Assembly (NCBI GenBank): GCA_964367845.1
Contig: CAYIYW010000003.1
Coordinates: 1 to 33,535 of the forward strand
Length of the DNA stretch: 33,535 nucleotides
DNA from: JAHFLV01 sp964367845
GTDB taxonomy: Bacteria; Patescibacteriota; Minisyncoccia; Phycocordibacterales; DATGWK01
Reading direction: 5' to 3'
The position numbers and the translations under genes are program-made. Below, in pieces: positions 22,642 through 29,330 of this stretch. Numbering within the stretch: position 1 is the stretch's first letter; the number at the start of each line of letters is the position of its first letter. Under the pieces are notes generated by a model. That model was not told where the DNA came from and ran no database searches. It saw only the letters and a list, made by a program, of their open reading frames with translations.

Positions 22642-24156
22642 ATGCCAAAAAAATCCCAGTCAGCCAGCCGGCCTTTCTACATAACCACGACTTTGCCCTA
22701 TGTGAATTCTGCTCCGCATATCGGTCATGCGATGGAATTTATACGGGCCGATGTCATCGCCCGATACAAAAAACTCACGGGGTTTGAGGTTTTTTTCAAT
22801 ACCGGCACCGATGAGCACGGGATAAAAGTTTATAGAAAAGCCGCTGAAGCCGGAAAAAGTCCGCAAGAATTTGTTGACAATTGCGCCGAAAAATTCAAGC
22901 GGCTTTTACCGGCCATTGGCATTAGCCCGGATATAAATTTTATCAGAACGACAGACAGTCGCCATGTCGCCGCCGCGGAGGAGTTTTGGAAACGATGCGA
23001 AAAAAACGGCGATATTTACAAAAAAAAGTACAAGATAAAATATTGTGTCGGTTGCGAGCTTGAAAAAACTGAATCGGAACTGGTTAATGACCGTTGCCCG
23101 CTTCACCCCGGTCAGGCGATTGAGATTATTGAGGAAGAGAATTATTTTTTCAGGTTTTCAAAATATCAGAAGCCGCTTTTGGATTTATACAGAAAAACGC
23201 CTGATTTCGTAATTCCCGATTCGCGTTTCGGCGAAATTCGGACTTTCGTATTGCGTGGCCTTGAGGACTTCAGCATTTCGCGTCTGGCGTCAAAAATGCC
23301 ATGGGGCGTGCCGGTGCCGAATGACCCGGCGCAAGTCATGTATGTTTGGTTTGACGCCCTTGTCAGTTATATATCGGCGATTGGTTGGCCGGAAAAGGCG
23401 GCTGATTTTGAAAAATGGTGGAACGAATCCGGCGGTGTCATCCAGTATTGCGGTAAGGATAATCTTCGCCAGCAATCGGCAATGTGGCAAGCGATGCTCA
23501 TGTCGGCCGGGCTTTCGCCGTCGCGTCAAATCGTCATCAACGGCTTCATCACCCACGACGGGCGAAAAATGTCAAAAAGCGAGGGCAATGTCATTGACCC
23601 GTTTAGCGTTGTGAAAGAATACGGCTCTTGCGGCGCCGACGCTCTTCGTTATTTTGTTGTTCGCGAGCTTCATCCATTTGAAGACAGTGATTTTACGATG
23701 GAGAAATTCAAGAATGCTTACAATTCGCATTTGGCGAACGGCTTGGGAAATCTCGTGAGTCGTGTAATGAAAATGGCCGAGGCGAATTTGCCGGCGCCGG
23801 TTTCTGTTCCGAACGAGGATTTTTCCGGAGACGCTGTCCAAAACAAAACTATCCTCGGCGATATCCTTCCGCCTGATTTCAAAAAAGCTCTTGATGAATT
23901 TGACATTCAAAAGGCGACAAATGTAATTTGGGCGCAAATCGGTGCGCTTGACGCAACAATTCAGGAAACCGCGCCGTTCAAGCTGATTAAAACAGAGAAA
24001 AAACAGGCCCTGAAAATTATTAAAGAACTAGTCGCGGGTTTATATCAAATCGCGACCGAACTTCAGCCGATAATGCCCGAAACGGCGACCAAAATCATGG
24101 CGCTTGTGAAGGCAAACAATGCCCCCGAATCGCCGATTTTCCCGCGCAGGGATTAG
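22642..24156 (+). CDS. metG: Methionyl-tRNA synthetase
   Basis: The class I enzyme that charges initiator and elongator tRNA-Met. In 504 residues it has YITTTLPYVNSAPHIGHAMEF (HIGH at about residues 26-29), the zinc/CP domain with YCVGCELEKTESEL...CPLHPGQAIE, WFDALVSYISAIGWP, the KMSKS loop as GRKMSKSEGNVIDP, and a helical anticodon domain. It lacks the C-terminal tRNA-binding OB fold found in longer forms. ATG 22642 fits the family start. The region 22566-22641 has TTGACG but no good -10, so I do not call a promoter. Confidence 0.96.
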   Translation: MPKKSQSASRPFYITTTLPYVNSAPHIGHAMEFIRADVIARYKKLTGFEVFFNTGTDEHGIKVYRKAAEAGKSPQEFVDNCAEKFKRLLPAIGISPDINFIRTTDSRHVAAAEEFWKRCEKNGDIYKKKYKIKYCVGCELEKTESELVNDRCPLHPGQAIEIIEEENYFFRFSKYQKPLLDLYRKTPDFVIPDSRFGEIRTFVLRGLEDFSISRLASKMPWGVPVPNDPAQVMYVWFDALVSYISAIGWPEKAADFEKWWNESGGVIQYCGKDNLRQQSAMWQAMLMSAGLSPSRQIVINGFITHDGRKMSKSEGNVIDPFSVVKEYGSCGADALRYFVVRELHPFEDSDFTMEKFKNAYNSHLANGLGNLVSRVMKMAEANLPAPVSVPNEDFSGDAVQNKTILGDILPPDFKKALDEFDIQKATNVIWAQIGALDATIQETAPFKLIKTEKKQALKIIKELVAGLYQIATELQPIMPETATKIMALVKANNAPESPIFPRRD

Positions 24157-24190
24157 ACCAAAAGCGCGTTCAAATAAGCCAGAGCTAATC

Positions 24191-25006
24191 ATGCCCGAAT
24201 ACATAGACATCCACTCGCACCTAAATTTTGACAATTACGACTCCGACCGCGAAGAAGTGATTGCGCGCCTGAAAGCGGAAAAAATTGCGACGATAACTGT
24301 CGGCACGACTGTCGCCGATTCGCGCTTCGCGATTGAACTGGCCGAAAAGCACGAAAATTTATACGCAACTGTCGGAATTCATCCGACTCACGAGTGGGGC
24401 GAGGCCGAATTTGCCGAACTGGACAAACTGGCCGGAAACAAAAAGGTGGTTGCGATAGGCGAGTGCGGTCTTGATTTTTTCCGCCTGCCGAAAGGCGCGC
24501 CGGTCACGCTAATTGAAGAAAACAAAATGCGGCAAGGTCAGGCCTTTGCTCGTCACGTTGAAATTGCTCTCAAGCACAACAAGCCCCTGATGATTCACTG
24601 TCGCAACGCCTATGAAGAAACATTGAGTATCATTAAGACCTTTATTTTAGACCACAAACTTGGCGACCGTCTTCGGGGCGATATGCATTTTTTTGCCGGC
24701 GACATGACCGTTGCCAAAAAATTTCTCAATCTCGGTCCTGCGAAAAGTAGCTTCACGCTTTCTTTCGCCGGACCGATAACTTTTGCCCGCGACTACGACG
24801 AAGTGCTCAAATACGCGCCGATTGACCGAATTATGTCTGAAACTGACGCTCCCTTTGCCGCGCCGATTCCGTTTCGCGGTAGACGAAATGAGCCAATGTA
24901 TGTAAAAGAAGTCGTGAAAAAAATCGCCGAAGTGCGCGGGGAAGACATTGAAATCGTAAAGAAAAATCTTGTTGAGAATGCTGTTCGGGTCTTTGGATTG
25001 GCTTAA
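24191..25006 (+). CDS. TatD-family metal-dependent DNase
   Basis: The 271-residue protein is a TIM-barrel metallohydrolase: YIDIHSHLNFDNY gives the HxH motif, VAIGECGLDFF the Glu, LMIHCRNAYEE the third His, MHFFAGD a fourth ligand region and SETDAPF the Asp. Family members act as 3'-5' exonucleases in DNA repair or as deacylases for D-amino-acyl-tRNA. The ATG at 24191 is chosen over the upstream in-frame TTG/GTG-type start at 24119, which would add a 24-residue basic stretch overlapping metG. It follows metG by 34 nt, a pairing seen in many bacteria. The insert KGAPVTLIEENKMR before the barrel histidine is normal. Confidence 0.92.
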   Translation: MPEYIDIHSHLNFDNYDSDREEVIARLKAEKIATITVGTTVADSRFAIELAEKHENLYATVGIHPTHEWGEAEFAELDKLAGNKKVVAIGECGLDFFRLPKGAPVTLIEENKMRQGQAFARHVEIALKHNKPLMIHCRNAYEETLSIIKTFILDHKLGDRLRGDMHFFAGDMTVAKKFLNLGPAKSSFTLSFAGPITFARDYDEVLKYAPIDRIMSETDAPFAAPIPFRGRRNEPMYVKEVVKKIAEVRGEDIEIVKKNLVENAVRVFGLA

Positions 25007-25018
25007 AATACCTATATA

Positions 25019-25047
25019 TTGCAAAGCCCAAAGCGATATGATAATCT
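25019..25047 (+). promoter_or_regulatory. Predicted promoter of rpsF-ssb-rpsR
   Basis: TTGCAA (25019-25024), 17 bp, TAATCT (25042-25047). It gives a leader of about 110 nt before rpsF, which contains the hairpin at 25056-25120. Unlike many promoters in this window, the leader is long. Confidence 0.45.
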
Positions 25048-25055
25048 GTCAGAAC

Positions 25056-25120
25056 TTAAGAAAAGGCGGGATTGGGGAGAGCTGGCGCCGGGTCATGATT
25101 TCCCGTGAATTGTTTCTTAA
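25056..25120 (+). promoter_or_regulatory. Structured rpsF leader, candidate S6:S18 autoregulatory RNA
   Basis: TTAAGAAA (25056-25063) pairs perfectly with TTTCTTAA (25113-25120), and CGGGA (25067-25071) with TCCCG (25101-25105), with a G/C-rich interior containing GCGCCGGG. Leaders of rpsF in many bacteria carry a hairpin with a conserved CCG that binds the S6:S18 pair and represses the operon. The location and a CCG in the interior fit that type, but I cannot test the consensus. Confidence 0.45.
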
Positions 25121-25163
25121 TTTATTTTTTAACATCAAACTGCATACTAAATAGGATGTTCGT

Positions 25164-25652
25164 ATGAAAGCCACTGAACACAAAGAAACAGGTGAAAAAA
25201 TGCATATCTACGAGGTGTCGTATTTGGTCGTGCCCACCGTGTCCGAGGACAAGGTCACAGGGGAGGTTTCGGCAATTCGCGGTGCGCTTGAAGGCGCCGG
25301 TGCCGTGATAATCGCCGAAGAATTTCCAAAGACAAGAACGCTCGCTTACACGATGGAACGTTCAATTGAGTCCAAGAAACAAAAGTTCAACGAGGGCTAC
25401 TTCGGCTGGATTAAGTTTGAGTTGTCGGTGGCTTCCATTTCAAACATCAAACAGAAGATTGATAAGATGCCGAATATCCTTCGGCACCTGATTATCAAGA
25501 CCGTTCGAGAAAACGCTTTGTATTCAAGCAAGTCGGCGGGAGTTCATTCAAAAAACGGCGACAAACCGGAAGGGGAGACCCGCGGTGAAATTATTTCCGA
25601 AGTTGCCGGAAAAGAAATTGACAAAAGCATTGACGCTTTAGTCATAAATTAG
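25164..25652 (+). CDS. rpsF: 30S ribosomal protein S6 (bS6) with C-terminal extension
   Basis: bS6 pairs with bS18 on the 30S platform. The core reads MHIYEVSYLVVPTVSEDKV (from ATG 25200), FPKTRTLAYTMERSIESKKQKFNEGYFGWIKFEL and ends at LRHLIIKTVRENAL. A charged ~45-residue tail (from about residue 117, SSKSAGVHSKNGDKPEGETRG onward) extends beyond most S6 proteins. ATG 25164, after AGGA, adds MKATEHKETGEK; ATG 25200, after AGGTG, starts at the usual S6 beginning. Both have plausible ribosome sites; the family start favours 25200 (150 residues), but I list the longer form. It heads rpsF-ssb-rpsR. Confidence 0.93.
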   Translation: MKATEHKETGEKMHIYEVSYLVVPTVSEDKVTGEVSAIRGALEGAGAVIIAEEFPKTRTLAYTMERSIESKKQKFNEGYFGWIKFELSVASISNIKQKIDKMPNILRHLIIKTVRENALYSSKSAGVHSKNGDKPEGETRGEIISEVAGKEIDKSIDALVIN

Positions 25653-25712
25653 GTTAAAAGTCAGGTTGAAAAAAGGCGCAGTATTTATAAAAATCAATTA
25701 CGCATCAAATTT

Positions 25713-26180
25713 ATGTATCTAAATAAAGCACTCGTCATCGGTAATTTGACGCGAGACCCGGAAGCTCGCTCCTTGCCGTCCGGCGTTCAGGTTACAAGTT
25801 TTAGCATTGCGACAAACCGGGTTTGGACCGACAAGGCCGGCGTCAAGCAGGAAAACACCGATTATCACAACATCGTCGTTTTCGGAAAACAGGCCGAAAA
25901 TGTCGCCAAATATCTAAAAAAAGGCAGTTCGGCTCTCGTTGAGGGACGGATGCAAACTCGGTCTTGGGACGCGGCTGACGGCGTTAAAAAATACCGGATG
26001 GAGATTGTGGCCGACCGAGTGCAGTTCGGGCCGCGCCGAGACGGCGTCGCAGGTTCTGCGGGTAAAGACGGCAAAGACGGCAAGGCTGGCGATAAAGGAG
26101 ACAAAATTGACAATGTAGAGACGATTGATACCATTGAGTATCCTTCAGAGGAAATTAATCCGGAAGACATTCCATTTTAG
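25713..26180 (+). CDS. ssb: Single-stranded DNA-binding protein with a collagen-like linker
   Basis: SSB coats single-stranded DNA and recruits partners through its tip. The OB fold (residues 1-107) starts MYLNKALVIGNLTRDPEAR and includes W-x-D-K-A-G-V-K-Q-E-N-T-D-Y-H and GRMQTRSWDAADG. The C-terminal tip EEINPEDIPF matches the acidic D-x-I-P-F signature. The linker (about 110-130) is built of six G-x-y triplets (GSAGKDGKDGKAGDKGDK), an uncommon collagen-like sequence rather than the usual Gly/Gln-rich linker. The 155-residue length is normal. Location between rpsF and rpsR is the classic arrangement. Confidence 0.96.
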   Translation: MYLNKALVIGNLTRDPEARSLPSGVQVTSFSIATNRVWTDKAGVKQENTDYHNIVVFGKQAENVAKYLKKGSSALVEGRMQTRSWDAADGVKKYRMEIVADRVQFGPRRDGVAGSAGKDGKDGKAGDKGDKIDNVETIDTIEYPSEEINPEDIPF

Positions 26181-26188
26181 CTCGCAAC

Positions 26189-26389
26189 ATGAAACAGTGC
26201 TTCTTCACTCAAAATAATATTAAATATGTTGACTATAAGGACATTGAAATTTTAAAGAAATTTCTAAATCCTCACGGTCGGATGATGGCGCGAAAGCGAA
26301 CAGGCGTCAGTTCCGGCCACCAACGCCAGCTCTCGCTCGCGGTAAAACGGGCGCGGTTTATGGGGCTGTTGCCGTTTGTTTCAAGGTAG
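26189..26389 (+). CDS. rpsR: 30S ribosomal protein S18 (bS18)
   Basis: The 66-residue protein has YVDYKDIEILKKFLNPHGRMMARKRTGVSSGHQRQLSLAVKRARFMGLLPF, the standard S18 core that packs against S6 on the 30S subunit; a short N-terminus (MKQCFFTQNNIK) replaces the usual Cys-rich arm. Starts 9 nt after ssb. In most bacteria rplI (bL9) follows; here 64 nt and then a gap follow, then a convergent efp. bL9 is missing from some CPR groups, so its absence may be real. Confidence 0.95.
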   Translation: MKQCFFTQNNIKYVDYKDIEILKKFLNPHGRMMARKRTGVSSGHQRQLSLAVKRARFMGLLPFVSR

Positions 26390-26453
26390 AGGAATTCGGT
26401 TCAGGCCAAACTCAACTATTCCAAATCAAAAACTCCCTACCGATCGGCGGGGA

Positions 26454-26553
26454 NNNNNNNNNNNNNNNNNNNNNNNNNNNNNNNNNNNNNNNNNNNNNNN
26501 NNNNNNNNNNNNNNNNNNNNNNNNNNNNNNNNNNNNNNNNNNNNNNNNNNNNN
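26454..26553. other. Assembly gap (100 N) between rpsR and efp
   Basis: Exactly 100 N. It falls between convergent genes. The left edge ends CGGCGGGGA and the right edge begins ACCCCGA, which could be the arms of a hairpin terminator interrupted by the gap. The 64 nt before the gap (26390-26453) hold no other recognisable signal. Confidence 0.95.
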
Positions 26554-26578
26554 ACCCCGAAGGACACATACTTAAAAC

Positions 26579-27139
26579 CTAAACCCTATCGGTATATTCT
26601 CCCGTCTCGGTATTAAGTCGTATCACATCGCCCTGTTCAACAAACATCGGGACGTTTATGGTGGCGCCGGTTTCAAGCGTTACGAGTTTATTGCCGCCTT
26701 TAACGGTGTCGCCGCGAACCGCCGGCTGTGATTCGGTAACTTTAAGCTCAACTTTTATCGGCATTTTGATGCCGATTATCCTTTCGTCAAAAACAAGAGA
26801 CGGCACGACGGAATTTTGTTTTAAGAATTTAATGCCGATGCCGAGAACCGATTCGGGGAGTTTGAAGCGCTTGCTCGGGTCTTTTTCTTCACAAAACCAG
26901 TATTCGTCTCTGTTGGCGTAAAGATATTTTATTTCCTGATTTTCTATCTCGGCTTCCTCAACCTTTTCGGAAACATGGAAAGACACTTCTTTTATTCCGC
27001 CCGTAATGAGATTCCTCATTTTTACGGCGTTTACCGGCTTGCGCTGTTGTTTTCTGAAAACATGCGAGTTCAACACCTCGTATGGCGCGCCTTCATAGAC
27101 GATATATTTCTTTTCTGTAATTTCGTTATATTCCAACAT
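26579..27139 (-). CDS. efp: Translation elongation factor P
   Basis: EF-P relieves ribosome stalling at polyproline by reaching the peptidyl-transferase centre. In 186 residues it has the N-terminal KOW-like domain (MLEYNEITEKKYIVYEGAPYEVLNSHVFRK), an OB domain II and domain III ending GATINVPMFVEQGDVIRLNTETGEYTDRV. The tip loop that bears the modified Lys/Arg in other bacteria (usually K-P-G-K-G-x-A) is replaced by F-R-K-Q-Q-R-K-P-V-N-A, so neither the PG nor the aligned lysine is present, although Lys and Arg occur nearby. The start overlaps the end of the upstream gene by 14 nt. Convergent with rpsR. Confidence 0.95.
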   Translation of the reverse strand: MLEYNEITEKKYIVYEGAPYEVLNSHVFRKQQRKPVNAVKMRNLITGGIKEVSFHVSEKVEEAEIENQEIKYLYANRDEYWFCEEKDPSKRFKLPESVLGIGIKFLKQNSVVPSLVFDERIIGIKMPIKVELKVTESQPAVRGDTVKGGNKLVTLETGATINVPMFVEQGDVIRLNTETGEYTDRV

Positions 27140-27665
27140 GATTTTTAGGTTTATCTAAGTCATCTAAAGAAAATCCTAATTCAGGGAAAATCAGGTCTCT
27201 CAAGTGGAGACCACCTACAAGTAAAACAGTATCTATGTCGGCTTCGACAGAAAATGCTCCAGTTTTAAGTTTTTCCACGATGTCCGTGTCTTTTTTCAGT
27301 TCGTTAACGATTTGCAATGTGCATTGTTCTGCGTCATAAGGATTTTTCAATCCCATTGTTTTTAGAATTGTAAGAAAACCATCTTTCTTTGCTTCTATTA
27401 TTTCCTTAATACCACTTCCACCAAGTATGTTATTTCCTCTTTCATTAAGGCGGCGCGGGGAATGAGCGGTGGCAACCTCGTCTTTCCACAGAGTTTTTAC
27501 TCTTTCTTCAACAATAATAAATCTATCACGGATACTCTCAACGGTTCTTTCAACACTGTCTAAGACCTGAAGTTTTCTTCCAATGTAAATGAGAGCTATT
27601 ACGATGGCTGGGATACCCACAGACACGATGATGTTTTGTATAGTCATAAAATTCGTTTCTATCAT
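27126..27665 (-). CDS. Hypothetical membrane-anchored protein with coiled-coil
   Basis: I do not recognise this 179-residue protein. A single N-terminal transmembrane helix (about residues 10-28, IIVSVGIPAIVIALIYIG) is followed by a helix- and charge-rich region (QVLDSVERTVESIRDRFIIVEERVKTLW) likely to form a coiled coil, then a mixed region with GGLHLRDLIFPELGFSLDDL near the C-terminus. A second in-frame ATG (27647) would drop six residues. Its end overlaps efp by 14 nt, so it is probably co-transcribed with efp, though no functional link is known. Composition is AT-rich. Confidence 0.7.
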   Translation of the reverse strand: MIETNFMTIQNIIVSVGIPAIVIALIYIGRKLQVLDSVERTVESIRDRFIIVEERVKTLWKDEVATAHSPRRLNERGNNILGGSGIKEIIEAKKDGFLTILKTMGLKNPYDAEQCTLQIVNELKKDTDIVEKLKTGAFSVEADIDTVLLVGGLHLRDLIFPELGFSLDDLDKPKNHVGI

Positions 27666-27771
27666 ATCACGATAGACAATCGTAAATCCTAATTAAGGGA
27701 ACTATATATCTGTTCTAACAAAACGCAGACAATTAATGCTAAATTAATGCCAAATATAAATTGGCCTACTG

Positions 27772-28836
27772 CTACTGGCTCTCCTCCGCGCTTTCTTCGT
27801 CACTTTTTTCCTTTGCACCCGCAATCAAATCATCGGCCAGTTTGGCTTGAATTTGTTTTAAAATTTCGTCGGCTTCCTTTTTATTTTCTCTCAAGAACTG
27901 GCGAGTAGAATCGTATCCACGCCCGAGTTTTGTCTCGCCGTGCGAGTAGCTGTTGCCGGTTTTGGTTATGACGCCGTGCTTTTCGCCGAGAGCGATAATC
28001 TCGCCTTCGCGAGAAATTCCTTCGTTGTACATCAAATCAAATTCGGTTTGTTTGAAGGGCGCGGCCACTTTATTTTTTACGACTTTGGCGCGAATCCTTG
28101 AACCCACAACTTCTTCGCCTTTTTTAATCTGGGCGATTCTTCGGATGTCAATACGAATGGAAGTATAGAATTTGAGGGCTTTGCCGCCGGGCGTGGTTTC
28201 CGGATTGCCGAAAGTAACGCCAATCTGCATCCTGATTTGGTTAATGAAAATTATGATTGTTTTTGACTTGGCGACGATGCTGGTCAGTTTACGCAGGGCT
28301 TGGGACATAAGCCGGGCCTGTTTGCCAAGATGATGCGCGCCCATGTCGCCCTCAATCTCATCGCGAGGCGTCAGGGCGGCGACGGAATCAATGACGATGA
28401 CGTCTATTTTACCGGAGCGCACCAAGCTCTCGGTAATCTCAAGAGCTTGTTCGCCGTTGTCCGGTTGGGAAATAAGCAACTCCTCAATTTTCACGCCGAG
28501 TTTTTTTGAATATTCGGGGTCTAGGGCGTGTTCGGCGTCAATAAACGCGCAAATACCGCCTTTTTTCTGGGCTTCGGCCACAACATGGAGAGCCAAAGTC
28601 GTCTTGCCGGATGATTCCGGCCCAAAAATCTCAACAATCCGTCCGCAAGGCAGACCGCCGACGCCGAGCGCGGAATCAAGCCCGATTGAACCAGTTTTAA
28701 CGACATTGACGTCAACTCTCGGTTTTTCACCGAGTTTCATAATGGCATCATCGCCGAATTTTGTTTTTATCTGATTGATTGCGTCCTCTATGGCTAAATC
28801 GTTTTTCTTTGGGGCTTTCGGTTCTTTCTTTTTCAT
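27772..28836 (-). CDS. recA: Recombinase RecA
   Basis: RecA forms filaments on single-stranded DNA, drives strand exchange and signals DNA damage. The 354-residue protein has Walker A GPESSGKTT, Walker B region IDVIVIDSVAAL, the L1 loop EGDMGAHHLGKQARLMSQ and L2 loop INQIRMQIGVTFGNPETTPGG, all canonical. The C-terminus is acidic and Ser/Glu-rich (KEKSDEESAEESQ), as usual. It starts at ATG 28836, 34 nt after the upstream Ig-like gene. ATTAATGC is repeated just downstream of the stop (27733-27755 area). No clear LexA-type site was found. Confidence 0.98.
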   Translation of the reverse strand: MKKKEPKAPKKNDLAIEDAINQIKTKFGDDAIMKLGEKPRVDVNVVKTGSIGLDSALGVGGLPCGRIVEIFGPESSGKTTLALHVVAEAQKKGGICAFIDAEHALDPEYSKKLGVKIEELLISQPDNGEQALEITESLVRSGKIDVIVIDSVAALTPRDEIEGDMGAHHLGKQARLMSQALRKLTSIVAKSKTIIIFINQIRMQIGVTFGNPETTPGGKALKFYTSIRIDIRRIAQIKKGEEVVGSRIRAKVVKNKVAAPFKQTEFDLMYNEGISREGEIIALGEKHGVITKTGNSYSHGETKLGRGYDSTRQFLRENKKEADEILKQIQAKLADDLIAGAKEKSDEESAEESQ

Positions 28837-28870
28837 TTTTTTGATTACCGTTATTACTGTCAGTCCGTTG

Positions 28871-29260
28871 TTAATTTACTGTCATTGCTCTAATGTTTGC
28901 CACTAATGGTTTTTCCGGTTCAACATATAAAATCTCAACCAACGACTCGGTTTGTCTGCCGAACCGGTCTTCGGCGGAAACCTTGATTATATTTCTGCCG
29001 CCAAAGAGTGCAAATTTTTCTTGAAACATTCCGCTTTCATCCACCGAAATGTTCCGGTCGTTCAAACTGATTCGGACGATGTTTTTAGCCACGCCTTTTA
29101 TGTCCGTTACCGAGGTGTTTGATGTCGCGCCATTTACCGGTGTCTCAATTATTATTATCGGTCCGCGCAATAAATTTCTGGATTCATAAAGAGCATACCC
29201 GCCAATTCCGGCGAGCAACACGACCGCTATCGTGATTCTGACAATCATTCTATCCATCAT
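28871..29260 (-). CDS. Membrane-anchored Ig-like domain protein
   Basis: The 129-residue product has an N-terminal transmembrane helix (about residues 6-26, IVRITIAVVLLAGIGGYALY) followed by an extracytoplasmic beta-sandwich of the glucodextranase B/Ig-like type (I-E-T-P-V-N-G-A-T-S-N-T-S-V-T-D-I-K-G-V-A...). The D-I-K-G-V-A-K-N-I-V-R-I-S-L-N-D-R motif is typical of the family, found in cell-surface proteins. It lies between ftsK and recA, 34 nt before recA. A role in the envelope near the division machinery is only a guess from position. Confidence 0.8.
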   Translation of the reverse strand: MMDRMIVRITIAVVLLAGIGGYALYESRNLLRGPIIIIETPVNGATSNTSVTDIKGVAKNIVRISLNDRNISVDESGMFQEKFALFGGRNIIKVSAEDRFGRQTESLVEILYVEPEKPLVANIRAMTVN

Positions 29261-29330
29261 GTCTAAAATTCCCCTTAATTATATCTCAAGACGAAGCATC
29301 TCAAATCGTTATATTTCAAATCAGCGCATT

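Noticed and set aside
27666..27771. CRISPR or iteron-like array from the ATTAATGC repeats after recA
   Set aside because: Only two short A/T-rich copies, consistent with chance in an A/T-rich spacer.
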